From CAXBID01 sp963815305 (GTDB lineage Bacteria > Bacteroidota > Bacteroidia > Flavobacteriales > Flavobacteriaceae): a DNA stretch of 64,000 nucleotides. The DNA is taken from NCBI GenBank assembly GCA_963815305.1, contig CAWFFW010000001.1, positions 1,426,001 to 1,490,000 of the forward strand. Reading direction: 5' to 3'. The notes under the pieces are model-generated. The model was not told the origin of the DNA, ran no database searches, and saw only the letters and a program-made list of their open reading frames with translations. The translations under genes were made by a program, and so were the position numbers. This document shows, one piece after another, positions 44,384 to 51,937 of this stretch. Within the stretch, counting starts at the first letter, position 1. Every line of letters begins with the position of its first letter.

Positions 44384-46004
44384 ATATAGTATTTCCTGCT
44401 TTGCAAATGAAAAAAGCACTTTCATACAAAAAAATGATAGCTTAAGTTATTATTCTGATTTAGCAAATAATCCTAAATCTAATAATAGTTTAACTGATGC
44501 TTATATGTTTTTTAAAAATGAAAAAGATAAAAGTGTAATAGATAAAGACACATTCTCAACAGTTAATTATTTAAGACAGATAGCTATTATTGAATATGAA
44601 CTTGGTGACTATTATAGCAGTGAAAATTCAATCGTTAAAGCCTTGAGTTATTTGACTATAAATTTTGATAATGACTTTTCAACTAAGAGTAAAGTGGGTT
44701 TGTATAATCAATTGGGACGTATATATATGGTATTGTTAGATTATTCTTCTGCTCTAAAATACTTCAATGAAGGATTAAAATTAGCTGAATCAGAAGAAAA
44801 TATTAATATAATTAAAAACAATAAAGCACTAGTTTATATTGAACAATTAAAATATGAATTAGCCGAAAAAGAGTTTTATGAAGTATACCAAAATAGTAAA
44901 AATTCAAAAGACTTAAAACAAGTTTCTAGAGCACTTGATAATTTAGGTTATGTTGAATCAAAATTAAATCGTCCAAACGCTATTAACAAATTAAATACAG
45001 CCTTAAAAATTCGGATTAAAATAAATGACCGGAATGGTTTGTATTCGAGTAATAAATATTTATCAAAATATTTTTATGACAAAAAAGATGATTTAAAAGC
45101 TGAATATTATGCAAATGAGGCATATGAAATAGCAAAATCACTGAGGAGTTCATCTTATATTGAAGATGCTCTTGAAAATATTATAACATTAAGTAAAGAT
45201 CAAAAAATACTTGAATACAAAAAAGTAAAAGACAGTATTGATAACGCAAAACAATTAGCAGAAAACAAATATGCTTTAGTAAAATTTAATTATTTCGAGC
45301 AAGAAAAAATTGCAAATAACTATCGGCTAGAAAATGAAAAAGAAAAATCTACTAAAACTCTCTATCAAGCATTGGGTTTTCTTGTTTTTATAATATCAAT
45401 ATTTCTATATTTCATATTAAAATCAAAACACAAAAAAGACAAAATTCAACAAGTCTACATCACAGAAACACGCATATCTAAAAAAGTACATGATGAAGTC
45501 GCAAATGATGTTTATCAAGTAATGACTAAATTACAAGAAGACTCAAGTATTAATGATAACATACTGGATGACTTAGATAGTATATATAGTAGAACTCGTG
45601 ATATATCAAGAGAAAATAGTGACTTAGCAGTAAATGATCACTTTGAAATAACACTCAATGATTTGTTTTTAAGTTATAAGAATGATGATATTAATATTAT
45701 CACAAGAAACATTCCTAAAATAGATTGGAACGCGATTGAAGCCTACAAAAAAATCACACTTTATAGAATTCTTCAGGAACTTATGGTAAACATGAAAAAG
45801 CACAGTCAAGCTACCAATGCAGCTATAACTTTTAATGAATCTAATAATAGAATAGGCATTACCTATACAGATAATGGCATAGGTTGCAAAATCAAAAAAG
45901 GAACAGGATTACTAAATATGGAAAACCGTATAAAATCTATTAAAGGAACTATTATTTTTGAGTCTGAAATTAATAAAGGTTTCAAAGCAAAAATAACAGT
46001 ATAA
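44355..46004 (+). CDS. TPR-type sensor histidine kinase
   Basis: A 549-aa kinase. A signal-like N-terminus (MFINIIPLFLYSISCFANE) is followed by a TPR periplasmic sensor from about 70 to 265 (LGDYYSSENSIVKAL, YSSALKYFNEGLKLA). A coiled linker and one transmembrane helix (about 338-355) follow, then a cytosolic HisKA_3-like helix with phospho-His 379 in RISKKVHDEVANDVYQVM. A C-terminal HATPase_c has LQELMVNMKKHSQA and DNGIG. The response regulator starts 2 bp later. It resembles other Bacteroidota NarL-type pairs. Confidence 0.9.
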   Translation: MFINIIPLFLYSISCFANEKSTFIQKNDSLSYYSDLANNPKSNNSLTDAYMFFKNEKDKSVIDKDTFSTVNYLRQIAIIEYELGDYYSSENSIVKALSYLTINFDNDFSTKSKVGLYNQLGRIYMVLLDYSSALKYFNEGLKLAESEENINIIKNNKALVYIEQLKYELAEKEFYEVYQNSKNSKDLKQVSRALDNLGYVESKLNRPNAINKLNTALKIRIKINDRNGLYSSNKYLSKYFYDKKDDLKAEYYANEAYEIAKSLRSSSYIEDALENIITLSKDQKILEYKKVKDSIDNAKQLAENKYALVKFNYFEQEKIANNYRLENEKEKSTKTLYQALGFLVFIISIFLYFILKSKHKKDKIQQVYITETRISKKVHDEVANDVYQVMTKLQEDSSINDNILDDLDSIYSRTRDISRENSDLAVNDHFEITLNDLFLSYKNDDINIITRNIPKIDWNAIEAYKKITLYRILQELMVNMKKHSQATNAAITFNESNNRIGITYTDNGIGCKIKKGTGLLNMENRIKSIKGTIIFESEINKGFKAKITV

Positions 46005-46006
46005 CT

Positions 46007-46672
46007 ATGTTTAAAAAGGTTTTAATTTTGGACGATCATGATGTTGTAAATGAAGGCGTACTTGCCGTACTTAAAAGCAAAGGTGTTAGAGATGTTCACA
46101 AAGCTCAATATTGTGATGAAGCTTCTCTCAAAATAAAAAGAGCCATTTTTGATAACCACCCATTTGATTTGTTAATTACCGATTTATCATTTAAAGAAGA
46201 CTATAGAGAAAATAACCTTTTATCTGGTGAAGATTTAGTTAGTTCATTAAGACCAGATTACCCAAATCTTAGTATAATCGTGTATTCTATGGAAGACAGA
46301 TTACAGAAAGTTAGAACTTTAATTAGTAAGCACCAAGTAAATGCCTATGTATGTAAAGGAAGAAAAGGAGCTTCTGAGTTAGAAAAAGCATTAGAAAGTG
46401 TTTATAATAAAAAAATATTTCTTTCGCCTCAAGTTGAAAACGCTCTAAGCCCTAAAACTAATTTAGAGATAGACGATTATGATATTGAATTGATAAAACA
46501 GCTCTCGCTTGGTTTATCTCAAAATGAAATAAGTAAACTATTTAAAAATAATAATATAACGCCTAGTAGTTTAAGTTCTGTTGAAAAACAAATCAATAAA
46601 CTTAAAGACCAATTTAAGGCTAACAATGCCATACACCTAGTAGCCATTGTTAAAGATTTAGGGCTTATATAA
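46007..46672 (+). CDS. Response regulator, LuxR-like output
   Basis: A 221-aa protein. The receiver domain has the acidic pair D9-D10, phosphoacceptor D59 (FDLLITDLSF), YSM..E and K109-like KGRKGASE. The C-terminal ~70 residues form a helix-turn-helix (YDIELIKQLSLGLSQNEIS, LSSVEKQINKLKDQF) of FixJ/LuxR type. Its target could be the downstream cargo operon, its own leader, or both. Cotranscribed with the kinase (2-bp gap). Confidence 0.9.
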   Translation: MFKKVLILDDHDVVNEGVLAVLKSKGVRDVHKAQYCDEASLKIKRAIFDNHPFDLLITDLSFKEDYRENNLLSGEDLVSSLRPDYPNLSIIVYSMEDRLQKVRTLISKHQVNAYVCKGRKGASELEKALESVYNKKIFLSPQVENALSPKTNLEIDDYDIELIKQLSLGLSQNEISKLFKNNNITPSSLSSVEKQINKLKDQFKANNAIHLVAIVKDLGLI

Positions 46673-46712
46673 TTCAACTTTTATTCCTGTAGAAACAGAA
46701 ATTCTTAGATTC

Positions 46713-46726
46713 TACGGAATCCCGTA
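46713..46726. repeat. 14-bp TACGGAATCCCGTA palindrome, copy 1
   Basis: TACGGAATCCCGTA downstream of the response regulator; an identical copy is at 47426-47439 after the YegP/Cys-rich pair. Confidence 0.7.
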
Positions 46727-46800
46727 AAACATACAATCTTATACTTTATAGTATTGTATTGCTATTAGTAAAGCGATTATCTTTATGATAATTGAGGGTT

Positions 46801-46830
46801 GCACGTCTTAAATTAAGACGTGCTTTTTTT
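46801..46830 (+). terminator. Terminator after the two-component operon
   Basis: Stem GCACGTCTT/AAGACGTGC with AAATT loop (46801-46823) and a T-run to 46830. It separates the kinase/regulator transcript from the cargo genes, which should therefore have their own promoter in 46831-46906. Confidence 0.88.
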
Positions 46831-46906
46831 GTTATGTGGGTTTCCGTAAGGAATAGTCTTTTAATAGATTTAGGTTTGGGGATTATTAATCTTAAAAATT
46901 AAAAAA

Positions 46907-47242
46907 ATGGGGAAACCAAAATTTGAAATTAAAGACACGAGTAATGATCAATTCATCTTCAACTTAAAAGCAGGAAATGGAGAAATTATTTTAACTAGTG
47001 AAACTTATAAGTCTAAACAAGGTTGTGAGAATGGTATTGACTCTGTAAAAACCAATTCGCCTGATGATGATAATTACAACAGAAAAAAATCATCTAATGA
47101 TAAGTACTATTTCACATTGAAAGCTGGTAACGGAGAAGTTATAGGTAAAAGTGAAATGTATGAATCAGCAGCAGGACGTGATAATGGTATAGAATCGGTT
47201 AAAACTAATGCACCTGATGCGGAAACTGTTGATTTAACTTAA
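46907..47242 (+). CDS. YegP family protein (two DUF1508 repeats)
   Basis: A 111-aa protein of two tandem DUF1508 units: FEIKDTSNDQFIFNLKAGNG and DKYYFTLKAGNGEVIGKSEM. Each ends in a GIDSVKTN or GIESVKTN helix. YegP proteins are small beta-alpha folds of unknown role, known from many bacteria and from phage-linked islands. First gene of the long cargo run. Confidence 0.9.
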   Translation: MGKPKFEIKDTSNDQFIFNLKAGNGEIILTSETYKSKQGCENGIDSVKTNSPDDDNYNRKKSSNDKYYFTLKAGNGEVIGKSEMYESAAGRDNGIESVKTNAPDAETVDLT

Positions 47243-47246
47243 CATT

Positions 47247-47399
47247 ATTGCAGTAAAACATATAGAAAAAGGAGGAGAAGTCCATAAAGGACAAAAAGGA
47301 GGTAAAACAGCCTGTGGTATTGATACCATAGAACATCCAAGTCATTGTAAAAATACTAGCAATAAAATAACATGTGCTAAATATGGATGTAAAAACTAA
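47247..47399 (+). pseudogene. Small Cys-rich coding region lacking a standard start codon
   Basis: From ATT 47247, 50 codons read IAVKHIEKGGEVHKGQKGGK, TACGIDTIEH, PSHCKNTSNK and ITCAKYGCKN, then TAA. The in-frame region upstream has a stop at 47235-47237 and no ATG, GTG or TTG. Four Cys in the last half look metal- or disulfide-forming. Either the ATT functions as a start or a former ATG was lost. It is located directly between YegP and the terminator. Confidence 0.5.
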
Positions 47400-47423
47400 T
47401 AAGCTTTTTAATAAAAACAAAAC

Positions 47424-47452
47424 CTTACGGAATCCCGTAAGATTTTGTTTTT
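47424..47452 (+). terminator. Terminator with TACGGAATCCCGTA palindrome (copy 2)
   Basis: Stem CTTACGG (47424-47430), loop AATC, CCGTAAG (47435-47441), then ATTTTGTTTTTT. The palindrome TACGGAATCCCGTA at 47426-47439 is the second copy of the one at 46713. Confidence 0.8.
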
Positions 47453-47499
47453 TAATGGGTTTAAGTTTGAAAACTTAAAATATTTAAATAATAGAAATT

Positions 47500-47742
47500 A
47501 TGGCAAATTATCATGTATCAAAAGATAATGAAAAAAAACAATGGCGAGTTAAAAAAGAAGGAGCTACTAAAGTAAGTGAATATGCAGATACACAAAAAGA
47601 AGCTGAAAAAAGAGCAAAAGAATTATCAGCAAATTCTGGTGGAGGAGAAGTTAGAATTCATGGATTGGATGGTAAAATAAGAGATTCTGATACGGTAAAG
47701 CCAGGAAATGATCCTAAATCATCTAAAGATACAAAATACTAA
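47500..47742 (+). CDS. DUF2188 small protein
   Basis: An 80-aa protein with WRVKKEGATKVSEYADTQKE, RAKELSANSGGGEVRIHGLD and GKIRDSDTVKPGNDPKSSKD, the DUF2188 hallmarks. A small hydrophilic DNA/RNA- or phage-island-associated domain whose role is unknown. A decayed relative lies at 54993 on the other strand at the far end of the cargo. Confidence 0.9.
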   Translation: MANYHVSKDNEKKQWRVKKEGATKVSEYADTQKEAEKRAKELSANSGGGEVRIHGLDGKIRDSDTVKPGNDPKSSKDTKY

Positions 47743-47753
47743 ATTTTAAAAAT

Positions 47754-47990
47754 ATGGAATATAAAGTAGTACCTCTAGACCCAACTTTCAACACGAAAAC
47801 TGCGACATCAACATCAAATAATGCTGCTGATTATTTAGAAAGATTCGTTAAGCACTATACGGATCAAGGGTGGAACTATATAAGAGTTGAAAGCATCTCA
47901 ACTTTCGTTGCCGGTAATGGAGGCTGTTTTGGTTTTGGAGCTACTCCAGGTTATACATCGATGAAACAAATGGTTGTCTTCTCTAAATAA
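47754..47990 (+). CDS. DUF4177-like small protein
   Basis: A 78-aa protein: MEYKVVPLDPTFNTKTATST, YLERFVKHYTDQGWNYIRVE and KQMVVFSK. The short beta-alpha-beta pattern with EYKVV at the start and GWNYIRVE in the middle is like DUF4177. A Gly/Phe-rich loop (VAGNGGCFGFGATPGY) is inserted. Function unknown. Confidence 0.65.
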   Translation: MEYKVVPLDPTFNTKTATSTSNNAADYLERFVKHYTDQGWNYIRVESISTFVAGNGGCFGFGATPGYTSMKQMVVFSK

Positions 47991-47991
47991 A

Positions 47992-48270
47992 ATGAAACAT
48001 TTACTCTTAATTATCATCAGGTTCTATTGGAAATATATTCCAGAATCCAAACGTAGAAAGTGTTTATTTAAAACATCCTGTTCAAATCATGTATATAAAA
48101 TCACTAAAGAAAAAGGACTCCTAATTGGATTAAGAGCAATGATTTTCAGAATAAATAACTGTAACTCTAATTACAATATAATTGAAATTAATAATAGAAA
48201 TATATTAATAACAAAAACTTATAATGTGTTTGATGAAAGTGAAATCAACAAATACATTTTAAAATCATAA
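47992..48270 (+). CDS. YidD-like membrane protein insertion factor
   Basis: A 92-aa protein from ATG 47992. It carries LLLIIIRFYWKYIPESKRRK, CLFKTSCSNHVYKITKEKGL and RAMIFRINNCN, which match the Cys-containing YidD pattern (RFYxxxISP, PTCSxY, HG..G, RCxP) in degenerate form. YidD helps YidC insert proteins. Its placement inside a mobile cargo, away from rnpA/yidC, suggests a specialised copy for the membrane proteins encoded downstream. Confidence 0.75.
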   Translation: MKHLLLIIIRFYWKYIPESKRRKCLFKTSCSNHVYKITKEKGLLIGLRAMIFRINNCNSNYNIIEINNRNILITKTYNVFDESEINKYILKS

Positions 48271-48273
48271 ATC

Positions 48274-48411
48274 ATGGCTAAGAAAACCGTAACTGTTAAA
48301 CCTCATAGAAGATCTACACCTTCTCCAACACCTAGACCAAATCCAAATAAACCTAAACCTGGACCAAAAACAGTTCCTGTTAAACCACACAGAAGAACAC
48401 CTCCAAAATAA
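48274..48411 (+). CDS. 45-residue basic Pro/Lys-rich protein
   Basis: ATG 48274 to TAA 48409. It reads MAKKTVTVKPHRRSTPSPTP, RPNPNKPKPGPKTVPVKPHR and RTPPK. VKPHRR occurs twice. It is too low in complexity to classify. Its spacing (3 bp after the YidD-like gene, 9 bp before the next) supports translation as part of the operon. Confidence 0.6.
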   Translation: MAKKTVTVKPHRRSTPSPTPRPNPNKPKPGPKTVPVKPHRRTPPK

Positions 48412-48420
48412 AATTTAATT

Positions 48421-48897
48421 ATGAAAATATTATTCCTTTTTGTCTTTTTAAACTTTTGTTTTTTGAACTCCAATGGTCAAACAAATTCAAATAATTTAAT
48501 AGCTTCTTGCTGTATTGATGGTGGCAGATGCACAGGCTCTTCATACTGTACAGCCTGTAAAAATTGCTCAGGATGCAAACATTGCTCCAAAAACGGAGGA
48601 AGTTGTGGAGTTTGTAGTGGAGGGAGTAGGAAAGTATATAAAAATTATAAAAGCAGCTCAAATTCATATAGTTCTTCTTCTAGTAATAGAAAAAGATATT
48701 TAAAAGGCGATTATTTAACTGTTAAATCTACTACTTTAAACTTGAGAGAAGGCCCAGGCACTAAATACAAGGTAATAGAAAAACTCAATGATCAATCATC
48801 TCTAACTTTTATAGAAAGTAGAGGTCCATGGTTAAAAGTTAAGGTAAAGAAAACTAAAACTATTGGCTATGTATATTTCAAATATGTAGACTTATGA
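48421..48897 (+). CDS. Exported Cys-rich SH3-domain protein
   Basis: A 158-aa protein with signal peptide (MKILFLFVFLNFCFLNSNGQ). Then ten Cys occur in about 40 residues (SCCIDGGRCTGSSYC, ACKNCSGCKHCSKNGGSC), a Ser-rich linker, and a C-terminal bacterial SH3 domain (LTVKSTTLNLREGPGTKYKV, IESRGPWLKVKV, GYVYFKYVDL). SH3b domains bind cell-wall or glycan. The Cys-rich part may be disulfide-bonded or metal-binding. It overlaps the next gene by 4 nt. Confidence 0.82.
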   Translation: MKILFLFVFLNFCFLNSNGQTNSNNLIASCCIDGGRCTGSSYCTACKNCSGCKHCSKNGGSCGVCSGGSRKVYKNYKSSSNSYSSSSSNRKRYLKGDYLTVKSTTLNLREGPGTKYKVIEKLNDQSSLTFIESRGPWLKVKVKKTKTIGYVYFKYVDL

Positions 48898-49139
48898 GCT
48901 TCAGATTCCAAAAACGCATTAAACTAGGTAAAGGCTTAGGTATTAATATTAGTAAATCAGGAATTACGCCTAGTTACAGAACAAAGAAAGGTTCAGTAAG
49001 TTCTAAAGGTTACTCTGTTAGAACAGGAATTCCAGGATTAACCTATAGAAAAACATTATCTAAATCATATAAAAGTGGTTGTATAATTTTATTTTTTGTT
49101 TTTATAACTTCAATTACTACTTTAGTAATATTAATCTGA
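48894..49139 (+). CDS. DUF4236 protein with C-terminal membrane helix
   Basis: An 81-aa protein. FRFQKRIKLGKGLGINISKS and KGYSVRTGIPGLTYRK are the DUF4236 signature, a small domain found in many mobile and phage-like contexts. The last ~20 residues (CIILFFVFITSITTLVILI) make a membrane helix. Start overlaps the preceding stop (ATGA). Function unknown. Confidence 0.88.
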   Translation: MSFRFQKRIKLGKGLGINISKSGITPSYRTKKGSVSSKGYSVRTGIPGLTYRKTLSKSYKSGCIILFFVFITSITTLVILI

Positions 49140-49143
49140 TTAT

Positions 49144-49737
49144 TTGAAAAGAAATATCCTTATATCAATACAAATCATTAAGTATTTACCAATTATACTC
49201 TTCAGGTATTTTAAATATCTTATTCAAAAGAAACAGCCTATAATTAACGAATTTCGACCTAATAATACTTACTGTATAGAAGACTCTTTAAACCAATTAA
49301 TTTGGAATGTTGAAGACAACCTTTTTTCAATTTTAGAAAATTCTTCAAAAGTATATTTAAATTCAGGGAATTTCATTTTTAAGATTGCTAAAGAAAAGAC
49401 TAAATTTTCACTAAAAAGCTATGGCTATAACAAAACCATAAAATCAAATACCAATATTCAAGTCATAACATTGAAGCAGAAGTCTTTCGACTGTAAAATC
49501 TTAAAAAATAAGATTTCAGTTTTAAAAAAGTATAATTCAAGATTCATCCTTCCGCATAATATTAATAACGGATTACAAAATGTAAGCTCATTTTCTTCTA
49601 TAAAATTCAAACCAATTACCATTTACAACAAATTAAACAACTTAAAATTCAAAACGTTAAAAGAGCCTATTAAAGAACTAACAGATATTGATAATTTTAA
49701 AACCATAGATCAACTAAATAATCATCATTATGAATAG
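49144..49737 (+). CDS. Hypothetical protein, 197 aa
   Basis: Begins at TTG 49144 (MKRNILISIQIIKYLPIILF), a possible membrane anchor, then a Lys/Asn-rich soluble part with NQLIWNVEDNLFSILENSSK and KFSLKSYGYNKTIKSNTNIQ. No family recognised. It overlaps the DUF4407 start by 8 nt. Low-complexity, AT-rich coding sequence, so the start is uncertain. Confidence 0.65.
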   Translation: MKRNILISIQIIKYLPIILFRYFKYLIQKKQPIINEFRPNNTYCIEDSLNQLIWNVEDNLFSILENSSKVYLNSGNFIFKIAKEKTKFSLKSYGYNKTIKSNTNIQVITLKQKSFDCKILKNKISVLKKYNSRFILPHNINNGLQNVSSFSSIKFKPITIYNKLNNLKFKTLKEPIKELTDIDNFKTIDQLNNHHYE

Positions 49738-50953
49738 AGAATATTATGAAAGTCCTAAGCCTGGGAAAATAATGCAGATGTTATGGAAAGCTGCTGGTTC
49801 AGATGCCTATATATTAAAACGAAGCACTTACAACGACCAAGTAAAATATGCTTGTTTAGGTGGTATTGTAGCAGCCACAGGATTTATGGCTGCATTGGCT
49901 GGAGGTTATGCTATTTATACGATTTTTGAACCAAAAGGTTCTGCTCTAGATGATGCAGTCCATTATCCAACAGCATTTATGTCTTTGGTTTTTGGAATAA
50001 TTTGGGGACTTATTATTTTCAATATAGACCGTTTTATTGTAGCTGCTACAGGCAAAGGAGACGGAACAGAAGCCATTACTTGGCAAGAATTCACAGGCTC
50101 AATACCAAGGATTATAATGGGTTTAGTAATAGCCATAACAATTTCCAAACCTATGGAAATTAGAATGTTTAAATCTGAAATAGATGCGGAATTGCACCAA
50201 GCCCAGTTAGAAAAGCGAAAACAATATGAAGAAGCAACCAAAGTAAATTACGATGATAGATTTGCGATCATCAATAAAGACTTAAAAAAAATTGAAGATA
50301 AAAGAGTTGATTTAATTGGAAGAATAAAAAATGCAGAACAAGAGTACACAAATCAATTAAATGGCAAAGTGCCAGGAACTAGACCGGGTGATGGACCATT
50401 ATCAGGTGCTCTTAAAAAACAAGTTGATAAGTTGGAGTTGGAACTAGACGATTTTGACTCGGTAAACAAAGCAGAAATGGATCGACTTCTCTCTAGTAAA
50501 CTGAAATTACAAAATGAATTAGAAGTGGAACTAGACAAAAACGAAGAAGTCGCAGGTGGATTGGACGGCCTTCTAGAGCGCATCCATTTAGCACACAAAG
50601 TAGCTGGTTTTTGGATTACATTTTTTATAACACTGCTATTTGTAGTTATTGAGCTAACCCCTATCTTCTTTAAAATGATGCTTATTAAAAGTCCCTACGA
50701 TTATATGTCAGACAATGTTAACGAACTTTTAAAAGCAGATGAAGGCATTCAAATAAAATACGATTATTATAAAGACAAACAAGGGCAAGAACGAAATCTA
50801 ATTATAAACCACAAAGCCAATAAAAAGGTAGAAGAAAAAATGATGCTCATAAAAGCGCAAAAAGAATTAAGTGATTATATCATTGAAAAATGGAAAGAAA
50901 AAGAAAAAGAAAAGATAAACAATAATCTAGAAGATTATATTTCTGAAGCTTAA
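49730..50953 (+). CDS. DUF4407 membrane protein
   Basis: A 407-aa inner-membrane protein. Three helices are packed in the first 150 residues (LGGIVAATGFMAALAGGYAI, FMSLVFGIIWGLIIFNIDRF, PRIIMGLVIAITISKP). A long coiled-coil (about 155-285, DLKKIEDKRVDLIGRIKNAE and beyond) comes next, then a fourth helix (GFWITFFITLLFVVIELTPI) and a charged tail (MLIKAQKELSDYIIEKW). NIDRF and SKPME are typical of DUF4407. Function unknown; it may span between inner membrane and another layer. The next gene begins immediately. Confidence 0.9.
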   Translation: MNREYYESPKPGKIMQMLWKAAGSDAYILKRSTYNDQVKYACLGGIVAATGFMAALAGGYAIYTIFEPKGSALDDAVHYPTAFMSLVFGIIWGLIIFNIDRFIVAATGKGDGTEAITWQEFTGSIPRIIMGLVIAITISKPMEIRMFKSEIDAELHQAQLEKRKQYEEATKVNYDDRFAIINKDLKKIEDKRVDLIGRIKNAEQEYTNQLNGKVPGTRPGDGPLSGALKKQVDKLELELDDFDSVNKAEMDRLLSSKLKLQNELEVELDKNEEVAGGLDGLLERIHLAHKVAGFWITFFITLLFVVIELTPIFFKMMLIKSPYDYMSDNVNELLKADEGIQIKYDYYKDKQGQERNLIINHKANKKVEEKMMLIKAQKELSDYIIEKWKEKEKEKINNNLEDYISEA

Positions 50954-51937
50954 ATGCAGATAGCTCAAGTTCTATATCACTTTTTTTGGAAGTTTTCAGG
51001 TGAAGACCCTCAAATTCTTAAAAACACAAAAAAAAATCTTAAAATACGATTTTTGTGTAGTGGGATTTTGGTATTCGTACTTTTCTGGTTAAGCGTAATC
51101 TCGTACCATCACACGTTTAATAAACTTTTTAAAATTCCCGTTATGTCTTGGATAATTGGATTCGTGTTCACTATGATGATTATTAATATTTACAGGCTTA
51201 ATATCATAACGCTTTCAGCCAAAAAACTAAGCTATAGTTTTGGGTATTACGTGTCTTTGAGCATTCGTATTTTGTTTATCATCCTCATTAGTCTAACAGT
51301 AATCAAACCATTAGAGACGATAATTTTAGATAAAGCTGTGTTGAGCGAAGTTGAAACATTCAAATGCATAGAAATAAAAAAATCGCTTAATAAAACCACA
51401 TTTTATTTCGATAAGGAAATAACAATAGTAAAAAAAGAACTTGATGAGTTACAGAAAAAAATTAGTGAAAATCGTATTGTAGATGCAGAAACTAAAGAAA
51501 ACTTTCTTGTTAATAAACTCGATTTTTTAAAAAATGACAAAACACTACAAATAGAAGAAACCAAACTTTTGTTGAATGATTCGCCATATTTTATTAGAAG
51601 CTTGATTCTTATCAATGAAAAACATCCTCAAATATGGTTATTGACCATTCTTCTAGTCATCTTATTCTTAACACCATTTATACTGAAATTTACAACATCT
51701 CCATCTGGTTTTTATAACAGAAAACGATTGATAGTGCAAGAGAAAATCATCGAAGACGAATATCGGTTTTTCAAGCAATTTTATCCAGAAGCTTTCAGCA
51801 ATTCTATTGGCGAAGCTTTAAATGTTGTTGAGAATTATGAAGACCCGCCGTTTAATTTCATTAAGATTAAAGATGAACGTGTTATAGGATTAGAAACAGA
51901 CTTTATCAAACATTTGTATGGGTACAAAGAAGATTAA
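50954..51937 (+). CDS. Divergent DUF4407-like membrane protein
   Basis: A 327-aa protein with the same order as the upstream gene: an N-terminal IAQVLYHFFWKFSGEDPQIL segment (like MQMLWKAAGSDAYILKR in DUF4407), two helices (FLCSGILVFVLFWLSVI, WIIGFVFTMMIINIYRLNII), a third before VIKPLE, a coiled-coil (about 150-200) and a last helix (IWLLTILLVILFLTPFIL). It seems a diverged partner. No gap to the upstream stop codon; its own stop overlaps the next start by 20 nt. Confidence 0.75.
   Translation: MQIAQVLYHFFWKFSGEDPQILKNTKKNLKIRFLCSGILVFVLFWLSVISYHHTFNKLFKIPVMSWIIGFVFTMMIINIYRLNIITLSAKKLSYSFGYYVSLSIRILFIILISLTVIKPLETIILDKAVLSEVETFKCIEIKKSLNKTTFYFDKEITIVKKELDELQKKISENRIVDAETKENFLVNKLDFLKNDKTLQIEETKLLLNDSPYFIRSLILINEKHPQIWLLTILLVILFLTPFILKFTTSPSGFYNRKRLIVQEKIIEDEYRFFKQFYPEAFSNSIGEALNVVENYEDPPFNFIKIKDERVIGLETDFIKHLYGYKED

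Noticed and set aside
48515..48703. A 62-codon frame within the Cys-rich SH3 gene
   Set aside because: It is a shadow in another frame; the SH3 gene has signal peptide and domain.
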